Below, piece after piece: positions 8,469 through 18,117 of a DNA stretch of 64,000 bases. The DNA lies in the NCBI RefSeq assembly GCF_037120705.1, contig NZ_JAWLJU010000002.1, positions 1,178,001 through 1,242,000 on the forward strand, read 5' to 3'. Below the pieces are notes generated by a model, which worked only from the letters and a program-made list of their open reading frames with translations, made no database searches and had not been told where the DNA came from. The DNA is from Pseudoalteromonas sp. UG3-2 (lineage in GTDB: Bacteria; Pseudomonadota; Gammaproteobacteria; Enterobacterales; Alteromonadaceae). Position numbers and translations under genes: made by a program. How positions within the stretch are numbered: position 1 is the stretch's first letter; every line of letters starts with the position of its first letter.

Positions 8469-8545
8469 ACCCTCAAGTCAGCAGCCAATTAACCTATTTC
8501 GCGCAGGGAAGCGCGAAAAAGCATGTCAGGGCCAGGGACGGCCCT
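8456..8545. repeat. Direct repeat, copy B (about 90 bp)
   Basis: Second copy of the repeat at 8238-8327, with scattered substitutions and a more complete GGGCC/GGCCC hairpin at its right end. Homology stops abruptly on both sides. Confidence 0.85.
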
Positions 8546-8587
8546 TACATGCTGGTAACGTTAAATTTGGCTGGTTACTTGAGGGCG

Positions 8588-8799
8588 ATACCAGCTTGGC
8601 TTAATACATGCTCGATTCTGAGGCAAGTAAACCTGCCACTAACTGCGTTAAAAGTTTCTTATTTGGCACCACCAAATTGCAAAACTTTTGCCTTGCCTAC
8701 ATGGATGTAGGTACCTTGGCGGTAGCAGGACGCGGGAGCGGTGTTATTGACAAGGTTTACTTGCCTCAGAATCGACCCTTTAATTAAACAAGCTGGTAT
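8588..8799. mobile_element. Degenerate MITE-like element with internal insertion
   Basis: The ends ATACCAGCTTG...TTAAT and TTAATTAAACAAGCTGGTAT are inverted and match the ends of the MITE copies at 36584-36744 and 52398-52559. Internal blocks also match (ACTAACTGCGTTAAAA, CTTATTT, TTTACTTGCCTCA). It is about 50 bp longer because of an extra segment near 8695-8740 containing TACATGGATGTAGG. It encodes nothing; an open frame crossing it (8659-9018) is probably fortuitous. Confidence 0.65.
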
Positions 8800-9025
8800 T
8801 AGTGTGATGCTGGGAGCGCCCTTTCTTTTGCTTACTTTACTTTGGGCAAGCAAAGAAAAGTCAGTCGGCGACCATGGACGGGCGTAGAACCCCGTCAGGA
8901 GGACAACTGAGCCAATACACTGACGCAAAAAGGTGCTGTCATTATTAAATAAATAGCAGGAAGCGAGTTCGTTGTAATTGACAAGATTTTCTTGCCTCAG
9001 AATCGATCCTTTAATCAAGCCAACT
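8800..9025. other. Non-coding segment with a partial MITE copy
   Basis: No convincing gene. Bases 8972-9017 repeat the right-hand part of the MITE-like element (TTGACAAGATTTTCTTGCCTCAGAATCGATCC), ending just before the transposase remnant. The stretch 8820-8900 is unassigned. Confidence 0.5.
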
Positions 9026-9212
9026 CAGAATGCTGACATCGAGCGTTTTAACCGAGCAGCTCGTCACTAGTGGCTGGATTTACATATGTTCGATAGCGTT
9101 GAGCAGGCCTAGCGAGTGACTTTGGACTTATAACAGCGAAAAGCCGAATACGGCCATTCGCGGCATTCCGCCCAAACATTTAACGCAAGCGGTTCATTTA
9201 CCCTATGAATAA
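9026..9212 (+). pseudogene. IS3-family transposase (OrfB) C-terminal remnant
   Basis: Translation in one frame gives QNADIERFNR then LDLHMFDSVEQ with in-frame stops, and a shifted frame gives NSEKPNTAIRGIPPKHL ending in TAA. These are the conserved C-terminal pieces of IS3-type DDE integrases (N-A-x-I-E-R-F-N-R, and the N-x-x-R/K-P-H-x-A-x-x-G-x-x-P motif). The gene is broken by stops and at least one frameshift and lacks everything before the glutamate region. Confidence 0.8.
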
Positions 9213-9392
9213 CTGCTGTTTAAAATGGGGGGATTACACAACGTTAAGGCTTTCATTCAACACTGATTTAAACCTTTCTTGAGTTAGTTGCGTCTCAAAG
9301 AGCATAATTATAAAAAAGTTGTATTTTTTAATAGCAAGATCAATTTGCTATACAATGCCACGTGCTAAATTTTAACATTAGGGACAATTTTG

Positions 9393-11132
9393 ATGCTCAC
9401 TCGTTTTTGGTACTTTTGTGCCATTCTATCTATAATTACCACCTCGTTTTCGACATTAGCTTCTGATGTTTTAGATTGTGTTATTGAGAGATATAGCCAG
9501 TCAAATAGTCCGTTTACGGGGTTACCAAACCCTGCCGAACAGGGCGACCATAAGTACAAAGTAATGAATTATGGTGAACGACCATTTTTATTTGCTATAT
9601 CAAAACCTGATGTCATTGCTCCAAACGTGAGCTTACCTAGCTTTCTTTCCGACTATTCTCGCAACCAAGGATATGAGGACAATGCTTACCACGAATTTAA
9701 AAGTAGTAATTTACCTTTGCAGGCTAAAGTTTGGCTTCCGCTGGGAGCCCAACCACTGCCGTTGGTATTATTAGTCCATGGAAATTCTGCGCCAGGGTTT
9801 GATTATCTGGGTGAGTTACTCGCCAGCCGAGGGCACTTTGTTGTGCAAGTAGATCAAACTTATTTGAATGGTTTATGGGGTGAAAATGGTGCCCGAGGCT
9901 GGATACTGCTTGAACATATTAAACTGCTGAAAAAATGGAATGCTAAGCAAGGTCACGCTTTTTATAACAAACTAGATTTAGAGAATATCGCTTTAATAGG
10001 CATGTCTAGAGGTGGTGAGGCTGTTGCTTTAGCTGCATCATTTAATCAATGGAAGACTTTACCAGATAGTACTGAATCAACAGAGTTTGGTTTTAACATT
10101 AAAACCATTGTCGCATTAGCTCCAATGGACGGGCAATATCAACATGCTGATGGAAGAAATATCCTGAAAAATGTTAACTATTTAGTGTTACAAGGAGGCC
10201 ATGATGCAGATGTTTACCAGTTTCTTGGCAGCCGACAATGGCATCGAACTCACTTCGATGATGATAAAGACTTCATAAAGCAGTCCATTTATATTTATCG
10301 TGCTAACCACATAAACTTTAATCAAGATATGTCTGATGATTACCACTGGGGAGGCAGCAATGATTTTTATTCAAAGCTATTAACACCCAAACAACAGGAG
10401 AAGTTAACTAAAGTGTTTGTTTCTGCTTTTTTGGAAGCTACATTGGCGAACAAAAAAGCGTATCGAAAAATTTTTAGACAACCTTTAGCTGGTCAGTTTG
10501 GTCTTCCTGAAGATATTTATATCGGCCGTCATATAGGATCTGATTTCAAAGTTATAGAAGATTTTGAAAATGAAGCTAAACAGGAAAGTGCCGTTAAAGC
10601 TTTATTCGGTAAAGCGTTAACAAAAATGCCAATCAGTATAGACTCTGAGCGCCTAAGAAACGGGACTAAAACTTCTAATAATGTATTAAAAGTTCAACTT
10701 AAGAAACAAGTTGAAACACGGTTGAGCATTAAGCTTTCAGAAGCTGAGCTATTTCATCAAAATCACGAAGGAAAACCCTACCTAAGTTTCTCACTGGCTA
10801 GAGCTGATTCAGGAGAAAGCGAAGAATGTGGATCATACAATTTGTTATCTGATACCAGAGTAGAGCTACTTGATAAGTTTGGTGTCGTACTTAAAAAAAG
10901 TTTGGCCGCATCTGGCAGTGTCTCTCCTTTATTAATTTCTGACTTCTCTGAATTGGAAAAAGATGGTGTGAGATATGCGCCGACGGAGCCAGTTTTGCAA
11001 ACCTTTACGCTCCCTATTGAGTTAAATAAGCCAGTCAGTGCCGAAAGCGAATTAGAACTAGTCTTGATTTTTGAACCGAAGCAAGATGTATCTATCATCT
11101 TGGATGATATTGGGATAACGAGTGCGATATAG
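9393..11132 (+). CDS. Secreted alpha/beta hydrolase, large
   Basis: A 579-residue exported protein. The signal peptide MLTRFWYFCAILSIITTSFSTLASD is followed by a hydrolase core with LPLVLLVHGNSAPGFDYLGELLASRGHFVVQVDQ (about residues 120-155), the nucleophile elbow GMSRGGE near residue 208, and a candidate histidine in RANHINFNQD near 312. The last 180 residues form an extra beta-rich region of unknown role. The ATG at 9393 is chosen over an adjacent TTG at 9390; AGGGA lies 8 bases upstream. It resembles dienelactone-hydrolase or PAF-acetylhydrolase-like enzymes; substrate unknown. AT-rich codon use compared with its right-hand neighbours suggests it belongs to the accessory patch. Confidence 0.82.
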   Translation: MLTRFWYFCAILSIITTSFSTLASDVLDCVIERYSQSNSPFTGLPNPAEQGDHKYKVMNYGERPFLFAISKPDVIAPNVSLPSFLSDYSRNQGYEDNAYHEFKSSNLPLQAKVWLPLGAQPLPLVLLVHGNSAPGFDYLGELLASRGHFVVQVDQTYLNGLWGENGARGWILLEHIKLLKKWNAKQGHAFYNKLDLENIALIGMSRGGEAVALAASFNQWKTLPDSTESTEFGFNIKTIVALAPMDGQYQHADGRNILKNVNYLVLQGGHDADVYQFLGSRQWHRTHFDDDKDFIKQSIYIYRANHINFNQDMSDDYHWGGSNDFYSKLLTPKQQEKLTKVFVSAFLEATLANKKAYRKIFRQPLAGQFGLPEDIYIGRHIGSDFKVIEDFENEAKQESAVKALFGKALTKMPISIDSERLRNGTKTSNNVLKVQLKKQVETRLSIKLSEAELFHQNHEGKPYLSFSLARADSGESEECGSYNLLSDTRVELLDKFGVVLKKSLAASGSVSPLLISDFSELEKDGVRYAPTEPVLQTFTLPIELNKPVSAESELELVLIFEPKQDVSIILDDIGITSAI

Positions 11133-11215
11133 CTCATCAGCTTTCTTTTAAACAAGCGAATCATTAACCCATTAGAAAAATTAGCTTACCTTAAGATGAG
11201 GCATAAAATCGTTCT

Positions 11216-11247
11216 TAAGGGCGGCTATTGCAACAAAGCAGCCCTTA
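11216..11247. terminator. Inverted repeat between convergent genes
   Basis: TAAGGGC and GCCCTTA pair around an 18-base middle. It lies between the convergent hydrolase and lipoprotein genes and may end transcription from both, but it lacks a T-tract. Confidence 0.4.
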
Positions 11248-11295
11248 GTCTCTAACACATTTTTGTCCAACTGTAAGTTAGCTGAGTGTCTGCCT

Positions 11296-11904
11296 TTAAG
11301 AAAACAACCGCTCAAACCAACTCTTATCAAGGTCATCTTCACAACGCTTCAGTTGCACAGCATAACGGGAAGCCCGATGTTTAACCTTGTTCGCCACCTT
11401 CATTAACCACTTTTTACTGCGATAAGTGCCACGGCGATAGCCGCCCCAACCTTCGTGATAATTGAGGTATTGGGCATAGGCATCCCATTTTGATACACCA
11501 TTGACCTTGTGGGTTTTATAAACAAACCACGCCATAAAGTCGATGGCGTCTTCAAAGTCATCGCGATCGGCCCCAGAGTTGCCGGTTTCACGAATGTAGT
11601 CTGACCAAGTTGGGGTTTTGGCTTGCGAGTAGCCATAAGCGGAGCTAACCCGCCCAATGGGAATAAACCATAAAAAGTATTCCATCGGTGGCGCAGCATC
11701 GTGGCGAAATGAGCTTTCTTGGTACATCATGCTCATGAGCACATGCTTAGGTGAGCCCCATTTTTCTTGGGCATCACGGGCATCGTAGTACCAATCTTCT
11801 TTTTCTTGGAAAATCTTACAAATATCATGAGGTTGCTTAGGTGGAGCCGTCGCACAACCGGATAATACAGCCACCAGGCTTAATAAAATTATTTTTTTTT
11901 GCAT
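11296..11904 (-). CDS. Lipoprotein with lytic-transglycosylase-like (lysozyme fold) domain
   Basis: A 202-residue protein with a lipobox (VLSGCATAP, cysteine at 17). The mature domain has MMYQESSFRHDAAPP, where the glutamate is in the position of the catalytic acid of SLT enzymes, then SAYGYSQAKTPTWSDY and YLNYHEGWGGYRRG, which follow the SLT pattern of a Gly-x-Gln turn and an aromatic N-Y/H-G-W-G motif. It probably cleaves or binds peptidoglycan from the outer membrane. It stands alone between the hydrolase and gshA, transcribed leftwards. Enzyme activity is inferred from motifs only. Confidence 0.8.
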   Translation of the reverse strand: MQKKIILLSLVAVLSGCATAPPKQPHDICKIFQEKEDWYYDARDAQEKWGSPKHVLMSMMYQESSFRHDAAPPMEYFLWFIPIGRVSSAYGYSQAKTPTWSDYIRETGNSGADRDDFEDAIDFMAWFVYKTHKVNGVSKWDAYAQYLNYHEGWGGYRRGTYRSKKWLMKVANKVKHRASRYAVQLKRCEDDLDKSWFERLFS

Positions 11905-11995
11905 TTTTTTCGAAACCTAATGAACTTTTGTTATTTGCACCGGTCAGAACTTATGAATGCAGCAGCTTAGCATTGTTTCATCCCTGAAATTTATT

Positions 11996-12020
11996 TGCGC
12001 AGCCACTTGGCTGCGCTTTT
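11996..12020. terminator. Hairpin downstream of gshA
   Basis: GCGCAGCC-ACTT-GGCTGCGC is a perfect 8-bp stem directly after the gshA stop (minus strand). The T-run is on the plus-strand side; on the minus strand the hairpin is followed only by AAATAAATTT. Confidence 0.55.
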
Positions 12021-13598
12021 TTATGCCCGCGAAAAATAATCGTCTAAAAATGCGGTAAAGTCCAATGTATCTGCATCTCTAACCGCCTTCTCATCAGCAA
12101 AAGAACGCTCAGCCATGGCTGTGAGCTTATCCTCATCATAATAGTGATACGACATGGATTGCTGTAAATTTTTGTAATTATTAGCCAGTTCAATGCCAAA
12201 ACTCCCCTGCTCTGGAGTGCGCGCCTTAAGTTGTGCTAATAGCTGACCAGAATAGGTAAGCTCAGGGCTGGCGATAGCACGATGGAGCTTAGCAATGGTT
12301 GCCACATACACTTGTTGCTCGGTGCTCTTATCTAGCATTTCCGCCACTTTAAGTAGCTCTGTGAAGATTTCTTCGCCCCATTGGCGTAGCTGCACCTCAG
12401 TGTCGCCTTTGGTTAGGCAGAGGTCGGCATCTCGCCCTTGGTTTACCACTTTTTGCAGGTTCTCACCGGCTAAGTGTTGAGCGGCAAAACTCAATTCTGG
12501 GCTTGGCTTTAATAAACAGTAAGTTAAAAAGACATCCAAGAAATGGATTTGCTCTAGGCTAATGCCTGTGTGCTCAAATGGATTGACATCTAAAGCACGG
12601 ATCTCAATGTATTCAATACCGCCACGTTCTAATGCTTGAGTGGGTGTTTCACCAGATTCAGCATTACGCTTGGGTCGAATTGGCGAGTAAAACTCATTTT
12701 CGATTTGCAGGATATTGCCATTAAGCTGCTTGGGTGTATCGCTGTGGTAATCTGGGATCTCATGATAGAGATCAGAACGGGTACGAATGGCGTTGCGTAG
12801 CCCTGCAATGTATTCCTCAAGGTCGTTATACATTACTCGCAATGAGCTTTGCGCGCTGTTGGTGTAGCCTAAATCGCCTAAACGCAGTGCCGTGCCATGC
12901 TCTAAGTACAGTGTGCCATTACTTAAGGTATTGAATGGCAAGTCACTTTTTTTGCCTTGTAGAAAAGACGGACACAAGGAAGGCGATGCCCCAAACAGGT
13001 AACTTACCAACCACATTTCGCGCTTAAAGTTACGGATAAGCCCAAGGTACTGCTGTGAAATAAACGCTTGCTTTGACTGCGTATCATCGCTTAATTGTTG
13101 CAGACTAGACCACACGCTGTCGGGGAAAGAAATATTAAAGTGCACCCCAGCGATGGCTTGCATCATACTGCCGTAACGGTTCTTCAGCCCTTCGCGATAT
13201 AAGGTTTTCATTTTACCAATGTTCGATGAGCCAAATTGCGCTAAAACAATGTCTTCTTCATCTTCAATAAAGCAGGGCATAGATAAAGGCCAAAGTAGCT
13301 CATCGCCCATGCTTTCTAGGGTAAATTTTTGCAGATCCGTGAGCTGTGCCAGCGTTTCTTGCGGATCTTCACTGACCGGAGTAATAAACTCCAGCAAAGA
13401 TTCAGAAAAGTCGGTAGTAATGTGACCATTGGTTAAGGCATGACCGGTTCTTTGTGGATGACCCGTTTTGGCTATTTTACCCGAGCCTTTAATGCGTAAT
13501 GCCTCACGTTCGATACCACGTTTGATGCCCTTAAATGCGCCTTGGTGGGGCTGTTGCGACAACAGTTCTAGCTTAGTGTTTAACTCTACTTGTTTCAA
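12021..13598 (-). CDS. gshA: Glutamate-cysteine ligase
   Basis: Catalyses ATP-dependent joining of glutamate and cysteine, the first step of glutathione synthesis, in the cytosol. The N-terminus FKGIKRGIEREALRI, then TGHPQRTGHALTNGHITTDFSESLLEFITP and MGDELLWPLSMP, is the signature of the gammaproteobacterial GshA type. The TTG at 13596-13598 (MKQVELNTKLELL) is preferred because GAGGA lies 8 bases upstream, giving 525 residues against 518 in E. coli; a longer frame to 13631 has no good ribosome site. It is monocistronic, with a hairpin after the stop. Confidence 0.95.
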   Translation of the reverse strand: MKQVELNTKLELLSQQPHQGAFKGIKRGIEREALRIKGSGKIAKTGHPQRTGHALTNGHITTDFSESLLEFITPVSEDPQETLAQLTDLQKFTLESMGDELLWPLSMPCFIEDEEDIVLAQFGSSNIGKMKTLYREGLKNRYGSMMQAIAGVHFNISFPDSVWSSLQQLSDDTQSKQAFISQQYLGLIRNFKREMWLVSYLFGASPSLCPSFLQGKKSDLPFNTLSNGTLYLEHGTALRLGDLGYTNSAQSSLRVMYNDLEEYIAGLRNAIRTRSDLYHEIPDYHSDTPKQLNGNILQIENEFYSPIRPKRNAESGETPTQALERGGIEYIEIRALDVNPFEHTGISLEQIHFLDVFLTYCLLKPSPELSFAAQHLAGENLQKVVNQGRDADLCLTKGDTEVQLRQWGEEIFTELLKVAEMLDKSTEQQVYVATIAKLHRAIASPELTYSGQLLAQLKARTPEQGSFGIELANNYKNLQQSMSYHYYDEDKLTAMAERSFADEKAVRDADTLDFTAFLDDYFSRA

Positions 13599-13656
13599 AA
13601 ATTCTTCCTCGAACCTAAAGGCCAATCTCAAGTCAATGGGGTCTGTGATGAATTAC

Positions 13657-14592
13657 TCAAGCCTTTAAGATTACTTTCGCGTAATGCGCACCGCTTTCTA
13701 CACACTGATGCGCCCTTTGCAGTTCATCCAATGCAAAGTAATAACTTACCATAACCTTGATTTTGCCAGTTTGATACGCGTGATACAAATATTTAAGGTC
13801 GTCTTGATTGCTTTGTACCAGCATCCCTTGACAGTCTATGCCAAGCGCCGCAGCGCGCTCGCAAACGGCTGCACTGGTATTGCTGGGAATCGTGATAACC
13901 TGCGAACCCGTTTGCAGCGCCGATAAACACTGAATTGCAATTTTGTCACCAATTAAGTCGAGCAAATCACCCTGTTGTTGCTGTTGCCAAAAGCTTTCGT
14001 AGGTAATGGCTTTAACCCCTAAGCTGTTGAGTAGCTCATGCTCAGGTCGGCGCGACACGGCTATTACTTCACGCCCCTGTAATTGCGCTAACTGAATTGC
14101 CAAGTGCCCCACCCCTCCTGTGGGTGCAACAATAAAGAGCGGTTTTGACTTGTCTTCAAAGCGGTCTAAGGCTTGTTTCGCCGTCAATCCCGCAAGGCAT
14201 AAACCGGCTATATCGGGCTGTTGCTGAGTGTCCACTTTCACCAACTCATGGTGATCAGCAATCACATAATCGGCGTAACACCCCGGGTGCTGTGCAAAGC
14301 CAACCATGCCAATCACCTCATCGCCCACAGCGAAAGACGAGCTTTCTTCCGCCACGGCTATCACTTCACCATAAACATCGTACCCGAGTGGTAAAAAGGC
14401 GCCTGGTGCTTTTTGCGCTGCAACATAGCCTAGTCCCTGTCGGGTTTTAATGTCGATTGGGTTAACGCTGCTGCTGATCACGCGGATCATGACCTGCTCT
14501 GGTGCCAAATCGGGCAGCGCTTGTTGCTGAGCATGAAGTTGGCTGGCGTCACCAAACTCTTTGACGCCATAGCGGTTTGCCATCTTTACCAT
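13657..14592 (-). CDS. Zinc-independent MDR/quinone-oxidoreductase-type NADP-dependent dehydrogenase
   Basis: A 311-residue medium-chain dehydrogenase/reductase. The GroES-like N-terminal domain carries SSVNPIDIKTRQG and LGYDVYGEVIAV, and the Rossmann part has APTGGVGHLAIQLAQ near residue 165. The catalytic-zinc ligands of true alcohol dehydrogenases are absent, so a quinone or enone reductase activity is more likely. A start three codons downstream (MANRYGV) is also possible. It lies between gshA and clpB as a single gene; substrate unknown. Confidence 0.85.
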   Translation of the reverse strand: MVKMANRYGVKEFGDASQLHAQQQALPDLAPEQVMIRVISSSVNPIDIKTRQGLGYVAAQKAPGAFLPLGYDVYGEVIAVAEESSSFAVGDEVIGMVGFAQHPGCYADYVIADHHELVKVDTQQQPDIAGLCLAGLTAKQALDRFEDKSKPLFIVAPTGGVGHLAIQLAQLQGREVIAVSRRPEHELLNSLGVKAITYESFWQQQQQGDLLDLIGDKIAIQCLSALQTGSQVITIPSNTSAAVCERAAALGIDCQGMLVQSNQDDLKYLYHAYQTGKIKVMVSYYFALDELQRAHQCVESGAHYAKVILKA

Positions 14593-14670
14593 AAGTAATT
14601 GCCTTATTGGGTTTTGTTATTAAATTAGCATACTCCAAAGCATTGTAGCTTTGAAGCAATTGCATCGGTT

Positions 14671-14712
14671 GTAAAACAAAAGCGCCGGCAACCAATAAGC
14701 TGCAGGCGCTTT
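14671..14712 (-). terminator. Terminator of clpB
   Basis: On the minus strand the stem AAAGCGCC / GGCGCTTT has an 18-base loop and is followed by TTTTGTTTT, about 25 bases after the clpB stop. It has good intrinsic-terminator character. Confidence 0.75.
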
Positions 14713-14735
14713 GTGTTTATGTCATCACCATGCCA

Positions 14736-17315
14736 CTATGAGGCGTTATTGAACACTATCTTATCGTCTAACACGTCCACCTTGATGGTATCACCACTGA
14801 TAAACTTACCTTGTAATAGGTCTTGCGCTAGCGGGTTTTCAATGTACTGCTGCACCGCACGTTTTAGCGGCCGTGCGCCATACACAGGGTCAAAACCACT
14901 GGCGGCAATTTTTTCCAGCGCCGCTTCACTGAGCGTAAGTTCAAAGCCTTTGTCAGTTAGGCGTTGGCGTAAACGCTCAAGCTGAATATTGGCAATTTCT
15001 TTAATGTGCTCATTAATTAACGGGTGGAATACCACGGTTTCATCAATACGGTTAATAAACTCAGGACGAAACTGGCTCGCCAGCACTTCCATCACTCGTG
15101 ATTTTAGCGTCGCATAGTCATTGCTGCCGGCCTGCTCTTGGATCACATCCGAGCCAAGGTTAGAGGTCATGATCACCACCGCGTTTTTAAAGTCCACGGT
15201 GCGGCCTTGGCCATCGGTTAAACGGCCATCGTCCAATACTTGCAATAAGATATTGAAGACATCAGGGTGCGCTTTTTCCACCTCATCCAATAAGATCACA
15301 GAGTAAGGTCGTCTTCTTACCGCTTCGGTCAGGTAGCCCCCTTCTTCATAACCCACATACCCTGGAGGTGCGCCAACTAAACGCGCCACCGAGTGTTTTT
15401 CCATAAACTCCGACATGTCAATGCGTACCATGGCGTCTTCGGTATCGAACATAAAGTTGGCCAATGCCTTGGTGAGCTCAGTTTTACCGACCCCTGTTGG
15501 CCCTAAGAATAAGAACGAGCCAATAGGACGATTAGGATCGGCAAGCCCGGCTCGCGAGCGGCGAATAGCGTTAGCCACTGCGTTAACCGCCTCATCTTGA
15601 CCAATGACTTTTTGATGCAGCTCGTCTTCCATTTGCAAGAGTTTTTCACGTTCACCTTGGAGCATTTTTGCCACCGGGATCCCCGTCCAGCGCGACAAGA
15701 TTTCGGCAATTTCATCTTCGCCCACTTGATTTTTCAACAAGCTCATTTCTTGCATCTCGGCTTGTGAAGCCAGGTCTAAACGACGCTCTAAATCGGGAAT
15801 ACGGCCATATTGCAGCTCCGACATGCGTTGTAAGTCGCTGGCACGACGAGCCACCTCTAGGTCAAGTCGAGCTTGCTCAAGCTCAGCTTTAATCACTTGC
15901 GTGCCTTGCAAGGAGGCTTTCTCGGCGTTCCACACCTCATCCAGCTCACGGTACTCCGACTCCATGTCACTGATCAGCGCCTGCATTTCAGTGCGGCGCT
16001 TTTGACTGGCCTCATCCTTTTCTTTGGCAAGCGCATTATCTTCGAGCTTAAGCTGGATAATGCGACGCTCAAGGCGGTCTAATTGCTCCGGCTTAGAGTC
16101 GATTTGTAAACGGATTGAAGAGCCCGCTTCATCAATTAAGTCGATGGCTTTATCTGGCAGTTGACGGTCGGTAATGTATCGGTGCGACAAATTCGCCGCT
16201 GCTACAATGGCCGGATCGGTGATGTCCACCGAGTGGTGCAACTCATAACGCTCTTTTAAGCCACGCAAAATAGCAATGGTGTCTTCCACTGACGGCTCAT
16301 CAACAAAGACTTTTTGAAAACGTCGCTCAAGGGCGGCATCTTTTTCAATGTATTGACGATATTCATCAAGCGTAGTGGCCCCCACGCAGTGCAGCTCGCC
16401 GCGAGCCAGCGCTGGCTTAAGCATATTACCAGCATCCATGGCACCGTCGGTTTTACCGGCACCGACCATAGTGTGGATTTCATCGATAAACAGAATAACT
16501 TGGCCTTCTTCTTTGCCAAGTTCATTCAGCACCGACTTTAAGCGCTCTTCGAACTCACCGCGGTATTTAGCACCCGCTACCAAAGCGCCCATATCCAGCG
16601 ATAGTACGCGCTTACTTTTTAGTCCTTCAGGCACCTCGCCATTGATGATCCGTTGCGCCAGGCCCTCAACGATGGCGGTTTTACCCACGCCCGGTTCACC
16701 AATCAGTACCGGGTTGTTTTTGGTGCGGCGTTGCAACACCTGAATGGTGCGGCGAATTTCATCGTCACGACCAATTACCGGATCTAACTTACCTTGCTCT
16801 GCCCGCTCGGTAAGATCTACGGTAAATTTCTCTAGTGCTTGTCTGGTGTCTTCGGCGTTAGGATCGTCGACTTTCTGGCCGCCACGAATGGCCTCGATAG
16901 CTTGTTCTATCTTTTGTTGGGTGATATTCAGTGCTTTAAAGATTTCCCCAAGCGGTCCTTTGTCTTCACACGCGGCGAACACAAACAACTCGCTGGAAAT
17001 GTATTTATCTTTGCGCTTTTGTGCATACTTGTCGCACAAGTTAATTAACGAAATTAGGTTGTTCGACAACTGGACATCGCCGCCAACCCCTTCCACTTTA
17101 AAGAGCTTTTCAATGGCTTGAGAAAGCTTAGTATTAAGCTCATCAGCACTCACTCCAGCTTGGGCCAATAGCGCTCTTACGCTGGAACCACTTTGCTGTA
17201 GCAAGGCGTACATTAGATGAACCGGTTCGATAAACTGGTGATCGCGCCCAAGCGCTAATGACTGCGCATCAGAAAGCGCTGCCTGAAATTTGCTTGTGAA
17301 TCTGTCTAAACGCAT
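14736..17315 (-). CDS. clpB: ATP-dependent disaggregase ClpB
   Basis: A hexameric AAA+ chaperone that, with DnaK, pulls polypeptides out of aggregates in the cytosol. The 859 residues match family length. Domains in order: Clp N-domain (about 1-145), first ATPase with Walker [10 protein letters not shown] and Walker [10 protein letters not shown] (about 160-400), long coiled-coil middle domain (about 410-525), and second ATPase with GPTGVGKTE and [15 protein letters not shown] (about 560 to the end). The [10 protein letters not shown] pore loop is present. It follows pgeF in the same direction after 87 bp; a heat-shock promoter is likely but not assigned. Confidence 0.98.
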   Translation of the reverse strand: MRLDRFTSKFQAALSDAQSLALGRDHQFIEPVHLMYALLQQSGSSVRALLAQAGVSADELNTKLSQAIEKLFKVEGVGGDVQLSNNLISLINLCDKYAQKRKDKYISSELFVFAACEDKGPLGEIFKALNITQQKIEQAIEAIRGGQKVDDPNAEDTRQALEKFTVDLTERAEQGKLDPVIGRDDEIRRTIQVLQRRTKNNPVLIGEPGVGKTAIVEGLAQRIINGEVPEGLKSKRVLSLDMGALVAGAKYRGEFEERLKSVLNELGKEEGQVILFIDEIHTMVGAGKTDGAMDAGNMLKPALARGELHCVGATTLDEYRQYIEKDAALERRFQKVFVDEPSVEDTIAILRGLKERYELHHSVDITDPAIVAAANLSHRYITDRQLPDKAIDLIDEAGSSIRLQIDSKPEQLDRLERRIIQLKLEDNALAKEKDEASQKRRTEMQALISDMESEYRELDEVWNAEKASLQGTQVIKAELEQARLDLEVARRASDLQRMSELQYGRIPDLERRLDLASQAEMQEMSLLKNQVGEDEIAEILSRWTGIPVAKMLQGEREKLLQMEDELHQKVIGQDEAVNAVANAIRRSRAGLADPNRPIGSFLFLGPTGVGKTELTKALANFMFDTEDAMVRIDMSEFMEKHSVARLVGAPPGYVGYEEGGYLTEAVRRRPYSVILLDEVEKAHPDVFNILLQVLDDGRLTDGQGRTVDFKNAVVIMTSNLGSDVIQEQAGSNDYATLKSRVMEVLASQFRPEFINRIDETVVFHPLINEHIKEIANIQLERLRQRLTDKGFELTLSEAALEKIAASGFDPVYGARPLKRAVQQYIENPLAQDLLQGKFISGDTIKVDVLDDKIVFNNAS

Positions 17316-17402
17316 GTTCGTTTACCCATGTAAAATTAGATTAACTTATTTATGGGTATTATTTGGCTGAATATCAAGCGCGCTGAGCGCAAAACAAAGG
17401 CT

Positions 17403-18116
17403 TTATTTGCGCCAAATCAAAGTCGCCATTCTCCCGGTAACACGGTCTCGGCGGTAGGAAAAATACTCGCTCGGATTACTGACAGTACACTGCCGCTCAC
17501 CATAAATTTTATTGACCCCAAGCTTGGTCAGTTGCAGCTCTGCAATGGCAAAAATGTCGGCCAACAGTTTACCATCGCGATGACGTTGAAAAGCACTGTC
17601 GAGGCCAGGAAAGGCCGCCAACACTTCTGGACCGACTTCAAATGCCGCAGGCCCTATGGCAGGACCAAACCAAGCATAAATGTCGTCAGGCTGTGCCTTA
17701 AATTGCGCCAAGGTGTTTTCAATCACCCCTTTTGCTAAGGGTTTCCAACCACCATGAATGGCCGCAATTTCAGTACCGCAACGAGAAGCCAATAAAATCG
17801 GCAGGCAGTCGGCGGTCATAATGGCTAACGGGGTCTGTCGACTCTGGCTGTACAAGGCATCGGCCTGATGTACTTGGGCAACCTCAAACTGCTCATCGAC
17901 CACCACCACTTCGCCACCGTGAACCTGCTCCAACCAGACAATGGGGTTGGCGACGTAACCGTGCAGGATACGGCGGTTTTCTGCCACATGCTCGGCATTA
18001 TCACCGACGTGAAACGCCAAGTTCAGGCTGTCGTAAGGGGGCTGCGACACGCCGCCTTGACGTGTCGTTGATAATGTCCCCACTACTTGGGTGAGCGGCC
18101 AGTCTGCTAGTTGCAT
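17403..18116 (-). CDS. pgeF: Multicopper-oxidase-fold purine nucleoside phosphorylase (YfiH/LACC1 family)
   Basis: A 237-residue YfiH-family protein. E. coli PgeF/YfiH removes wrongly incorporated L-serine intermediates in peptidoglycan synthesis, while other family members are adenosine/inosine phosphorylases. Signature stretches are WLEQVHGGEVVVVDEQ, MTADCLPILLAS and EIAAIHGGWKPLAKGVIENT, supplying the conserved His-Cys-His metal site. The start is 1 bp after the rluD stop, so the two are translationally linked, the standard rluD-pgeF-clpB order. Confidence 0.94.
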   Translation of the reverse strand: MQLADWPLTQVVGTLSTTRQGGVSQPPYDSLNLAFHVGDNAEHVAENRRILHGYVANPIVWLEQVHGGEVVVVDEQFEVAQVHQADALYSQSRQTPLAIMTADCLPILLASRCGTEIAAIHGGWKPLAKGVIENTLAQFKAQPDDIYAWFGPAIGPAAFEVGPEVLAAFPGLDSAFQRHRDGKLLADIFAIAELQLTKLGVNKIYGERQCTVSNPSEYFSYRRDRVTGRMATLIWRK

Positions 18117-18117
18117 A

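Noticed and set aside
8659..9018. 119-codon minus-strand frame with an internal duplicated peptide (KGSILRQ)
   Set aside because: The duplicated peptide comes from two copies of the MITE end; the frame crosses the MITE-like element and has no supporting features.
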